A DNA stretch of 64,000 nt from Sphingomonadaceae bacterium (GTDB lineage: Bacteria > Pseudomonadota > Alphaproteobacteria > Sphingomonadales > Sphingomonadaceae): positions 62,001 to 126,000 of the forward strand of contig CANFXW010000010.1 in assembly GCA_947451145.1 (NCBI GenBank), in the 5' to 3' direction. The notes below the pieces were generated by a model. It made no database searches. It was not told where the DNA came from and saw nothing but the letters and a program-made list of their open reading frames with translations. Shown here one piece after another: positions 61,466 to 64,000 of the stretch. The first letter of the stretch is position 1; each line of letters begins with the position of its first letter. Made by a program: the position numbers and the translations under genes.

Positions 61466-61611
61466 TATTCCTGTTCAGCGGCAATTAAAGCTTGTGAGGC
61501 CAAGCGCCATTGCGAAGCGGCGCGCCCGGCGATAAGGCAGGCGCCGATATACGTTGGTGGTGCATCATGGCAATGGTGCGCAAGCGGCGTCAGACGGATC
61601 GGAGCTTTTGC

Positions 61612-62133
61612 ATGCGGGCATTTCGGGACATTTCAGTTCGGAGGGGGGCGATAGCCACCACGGCGCTGGCAGTTACCCTCGCGCTTTCGGGCTGCGCCTC
61701 GATCCGTGACCATCGCGGCTATCTGGTTGACGGCGCGCTGGTTGATGCCGTGCAGCCCGGGATCGACAATATGCAGTCGGTCGAAAAGTCACTCGGCCGC
61801 CCGACCTTCACCAGCGAATTCGGCCGCAAGGACTGGTATTACCTGTCGATCGAAACCAAGCAGGCCGCCTTCACCCGCCCGCGCACCGCCAGTCAGGTCG
61901 TGCTGCGCATCAGCTTTGATGACAAGGGCAACGTAGAACACATCGAACGGACCGGTGCGGAACATACCGTTCTGCTCAACCCCGATGGTCACAAGACGCC
62001 GACCCTTGGCAGGGAGCGGACCTTCCTTGAGGATCTGTTCGGCAACATCGGCCAGGTTGGCGCAGCCGGTATGGGCGGAGACCAGCAGGGTGGCACTGGG
62101 CCGGCCCCGGGCCGTGGACCGAACGGAAGTTAA
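61612..62133 (+). CDS. bamE: Outer membrane protein assembly factor BamE
   Basis: This 173-aa lipoprotein has the lipobox LSGCAS and a BamE/SmpA domain: the VEKSLGRPTFTSEFGRKDWYYLSIETKQAAFT region and later VLRISFDDKGNVEHIER. The ATG at 61612, with GGAG 8 bases upstream, is used; the track start is longer and lacks a signal context. BamE supports beta-barrel insertion with BamA. The C-terminal tail is Gly/Pro-rich and variable. It overlaps the convergent sthA gene by 4 bases. Confidence 0.87.
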   Translation: MRAFRDISVRRGAIATTALAVTLALSGCASIRDHRGYLVDGALVDAVQPGIDNMQSVEKSLGRPTFTSEFGRKDWYYLSIETKQAAFTRPRTASQVVLRISFDDKGNVEHIERTGAEHTVLLNPDGHKTPTLGRERTFLEDLFGNIGQVGAAGMGGDQQGGTGPAPGRGPNGS

Positions 62134-63581
62134 TTTCTCACGCTTTTTGGCTTTTTCCGCAGCGGGACGACATTGCTCACCGCGCTGCGCATGCGGTTCC
62201 ACGCGTCCAGCGCAGCGACTTTATAGGCCTCGGCCAGCGTCGGATAGTTGAAGCAATTGTCGACAAAGTAATCGACCGTGCCGCCCAGATTGATCACTGC
62301 CTGGCCGATGTGGATCAACTCGCTCGCGCCCTCGCCGATGATGTGGACGCCCAGCACCTTGCGGCTTGTCCGGTCGCAGATCAGCTTGAGCATGCCGGTA
62401 TCGACCCCCATGATGTGCCCGCGCGAAGTCTCGCGAAAGCGGGCGATGCCGCATTCATAGGCGATGCCGCGAGTGCGCACCTCGTCCTCGCTCATGCCCA
62501 CCGATGACAGTTCCGGCACGGCGTAGATGCCGTAAGGATAGGCGCTGCCAGCGCCAGGTATCGGCTGGTCGAAAGCATGGCAGGCCGCCGCCCGCCCCTG
62601 TTCCATCGAAGTTGAGGCGAGGCTGGGGAAACCGATCACGTCGCCAGCGGCATAGATGTGCGGGATGTTCGTCTGGTAGGTCTGCGGATCAACGACAAGC
62701 CGCCCGCGCTTGTCTGCGCTCAGGCCGCAGGCTGCCAGATTGAGTTCGGCAGTCGCCCCGATTCGGCCCGAGGTGAACAGCACCACTTCGGACGCCACCT
62801 GCCGCCCGTCAGCCAGCAGGCAGACCGGCGATCCATCCGCAGCGAACTGTATCGACGTCACCTCGCCGCCCAGACGCAGGGCGATCCCGCGATCGCGCAT
62901 CAGGTGGACGAGGTAATCGACAATCTCGCGGTCGATAAATTCGAGCAGGCGCTCGCGTGGTTCGATCAGGGTTACCGGAACATCAAGCGCGGAAAAGATC
63001 GTCGCATATTCCAGGCCGATCACCCCGCCGCCGACCACGGTCAGGCTCCGCGGCAGGCGTGGCGAGAGGATGAACTGGTCGCTGTCGAGCACGCTGGTGC
63101 CGTTGAACGGGATGCCGCTGGGCCGCCATGGCCGGGTGCCGGTGGCGATCAGGACCTTGTCGGCCTCCACCTCTTCCTCGATCATCCGGTCACCGTCGCA
63201 GGCGGCAATGGCGAGGCGGTGGGGGCCCAGAAACCGCGCTTCGCCCTGCCGCACCTGCACCCCATTGCGGGCGAACTGGTGTTCGAGCACGTCGATTTCG
63301 TGATCGAGTGTCTTGACCATCCGGGTCGAAAGATCAGTCGCGCCGATCTGCTGCTTGACGCGATAGGACGAGCCGTAAAACCCGCGCTCGCGCCAGCCGG
63401 AAAGGTTCAGCGCCGTCTCGCGCAGGGTTTTGGACGGGATCGTCCCGGTGTGCACCGATACGCCGCCCACCCGGGCGCGGTTGTCCACCACCAGCACCGA
63501 GCGCCCCAGTTTCGCCGCCTGAACAGCCGCGCGTCTTCCTGCCGGACCGGAACCCAGAACCACGAAATCATAGCGCGCCAT
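62130..63581 (-). CDS. sthA: Soluble pyridine nucleotide transhydrogenase
   Basis: This 483-aa flavoprotein of the pyridine nucleotide-disulfide oxidoreductase family lacks the redox disulfide: the usual CxxxxC stretch reads GGVSVHTGTIPSK. That is how SthA/UdhA differs from lipoamide dehydrogenase. It interconverts NADH and NADPH. FAD motif GSGPAGRRAAVQAA, the NAD motif VVGGGVIGLEYA and an IYAAGDVIGFPSLASTS block are visible. ATG 63581 with GGAG 6 bases upstream is chosen over 63587. Confidence 0.9.
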   Translation of the reverse strand: MARYDFVVLGSGPAGRRAAVQAAKLGRSVLVVDNRARVGGVSVHTGTIPSKTLRETALNLSGWRERGFYGSSYRVKQQIGATDLSTRMVKTLDHEIDVLEHQFARNGVQVRQGEARFLGPHRLAIAACDGDRMIEEEVEADKVLIATGTRPWRPSGIPFNGTSVLDSDQFILSPRLPRSLTVVGGGVIGLEYATIFSALDVPVTLIEPRERLLEFIDREIVDYLVHLMRDRGIALRLGGEVTSIQFAADGSPVCLLADGRQVASEVVLFTSGRIGATAELNLAACGLSADKRGRLVVDPQTYQTNIPHIYAAGDVIGFPSLASTSMEQGRAAACHAFDQPIPGAGSAYPYGIYAVPELSSVGMSEDEVRTRGIAYECGIARFRETSRGHIMGVDTGMLKLICDRTSRKVLGVHIIGEGASELIHIGQAVINLGGTVDYFVDNCFNYPTLAEAYKVAALDAWNRMRSAVSNVVPLRKKPKSVRN

Positions 63582-63743
63582 TGGCATCTCCGTTCGAACC
63601 CGCAGACAAGAACGGCGGGAGACCACGGTCGCTTAACTACGCCCCGCCGATTTTGCGCCGGCCGGTGCCGTACACCATTGCACAAGCATCGCGGCGATGT
63701 AGGTTCGCTGCCAACCGAACAAGAACACCAATGGGAGCTCCCG

Positions 63744-64000
63744 ATGTCTGAAGCTGCACGGCCAGTGCCATTCAAGATCACCGATCCGGAACGGATTCCG
63801 ACACAGCGTTATTTTGACGAGGCCTTTTATCAGGCCGAAGTCGATCACCTGTGGCCGCATGTCTGGCAGATGGCCTGCCGGCTGGAGCAGATCCCTGAAG
63901 TGGGTGACTGGATCGAGTATTCGAACCTTGGCAAGTCGGTGCTGATTGTGCGCACCAAGAACGGCGTAAAGGCCTTTCATAACGCCTGCCGCCACCGCGG
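63744..64000 (+). CDS. Rieske aromatic ring-hydroxylating dioxygenase alpha subunit (5' part only)
   Basis: ATG 63744 (MSEAARPVPFKITDPERIPT) with GGGAG 7 bases upstream opens an ORF running off the window edge at 85 residues. The end reads GVKAFHNACRHRG, the first half (CxH) of a Rieske cluster motif. The N-terminal pattern YFDEAFYQAEVDHLWPHVWQMACRLEQIPEVGDW is typical of aromatic dioxygenase alpha subunits. The rest of the Rieske and catalytic domains is outside. It may start another catabolic block. Confidence 0.85.
   Translation, partial: MSEAARPVPFKITDPERIPTQRYFDEAFYQAEVDHLWPHVWQMACRLEQIPEVGDWIEYSNLGKSVLIVRTKNGVKAFHNACRHR

Noticed and set aside
1-64000. CRISPR arrays, tRNA or rRNA genes, transposases, integrases
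   Set aside because: I looked for spaced direct repeats, tRNA-like cloverleafs at gene ends and recombinase motifs and saw none; no tool-based search was possible.

Overview
The window is high-GC, densely packed chromosomal DNA from an alphaproteobacterium, most likely a sphingomonad (Novosphingobium/Sphingobium/Erythrobacter-like). This rests on gene content: COQ9, a CBP3-type cytochrome bc1 chaperone, a YcgN cysteine-cluster protein, a TonB receptor and multiple extradiol-dioxygenase-like VOC genes. Two kinds of intergenic inverted repeat that I associate with sphingomonads (TTCGACAGGCTCAGG and CCCTCCCGC..GCGGGAGGGG) also point that way. The taxonomic call is inference; no rRNA or tRNA gene was found.

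Bases 1-24000 are a catabolic island for aromatic or similar ring compounds. It holds a fumarylacetoacetate hydrolase (cut by the window edge), a histidinol-dehydrogenase-like enzyme, SDRs, a VanA-like Rieske oxygenase, an O-methyltransferase, three two-domain extradiol-dioxygenase-like proteins, two FAD monooxygenases, a cyclase-family hydrolase, an alpha/beta hydrolase, a CrtI-like oxidoreductase, a TonB receptor, and PadR, HxlR and LysR regulators. A two-domain 3-dehydroshikimate dehydratase (QuiC type) follows. It comes after a degenerate ImmA/IrrE gene and a TTCCCTGT repeat region. Glutathione-dependent formaldehyde dehydrogenase is next, a sensible partner for O-demethylation, and then a solitary selA.

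Bases 26600-29700 hold PHA synthase and intracellular PHA depolymerase, followed by an acyl-CoA synthetase and an M20 amidohydrolase on the opposite strand. Bases 32500-35560 hold a CDP-alcohol phosphatidyltransferase diverging from inositol-3-phosphate synthase and a nucleotidyltransferase. This looks like a CDP-inositol route to an inositol lipid.

Bases 36150-46580 are the most unusual part: a lasso-peptide-like RiPP locus. It contains a B2 transglutaminase-like leader protease, an asparagine-synthetase-like cyclase, a PqqD/RRE protein (B1), an ABC exporter, an HPr-kinase-like kinase, an NTP_transf_5 nucleotidyltransferase, a PRMT-like methyltransferase with a PqqD-like tail, a JmjC/cupin protein and an HxD..H 2OG oxygenase. 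The only candidate precursor has a typical lasso leader (YxxPxL..G..LT) but is fused to a C-terminal peptidase-S74 (tail-fibre chaperone) domain.

Bases 46600-64000 are housekeeping: rpe, a heparinase II/III protein, purH, msrA, a Fur/Zur regulator, riboflavin synthase and ribD, YgjP-like metallopeptidase, YcgN, SCO, ankyrin protein, COQ9, feoAB with a Fur-box-like site, ssb, DUF177, CBP3 chaperone, bamE and sthA. The start of a Rieske dioxygenase alpha subunit runs off the right edge. Coordinates of starts changed from the ORF track are explained in each entry.
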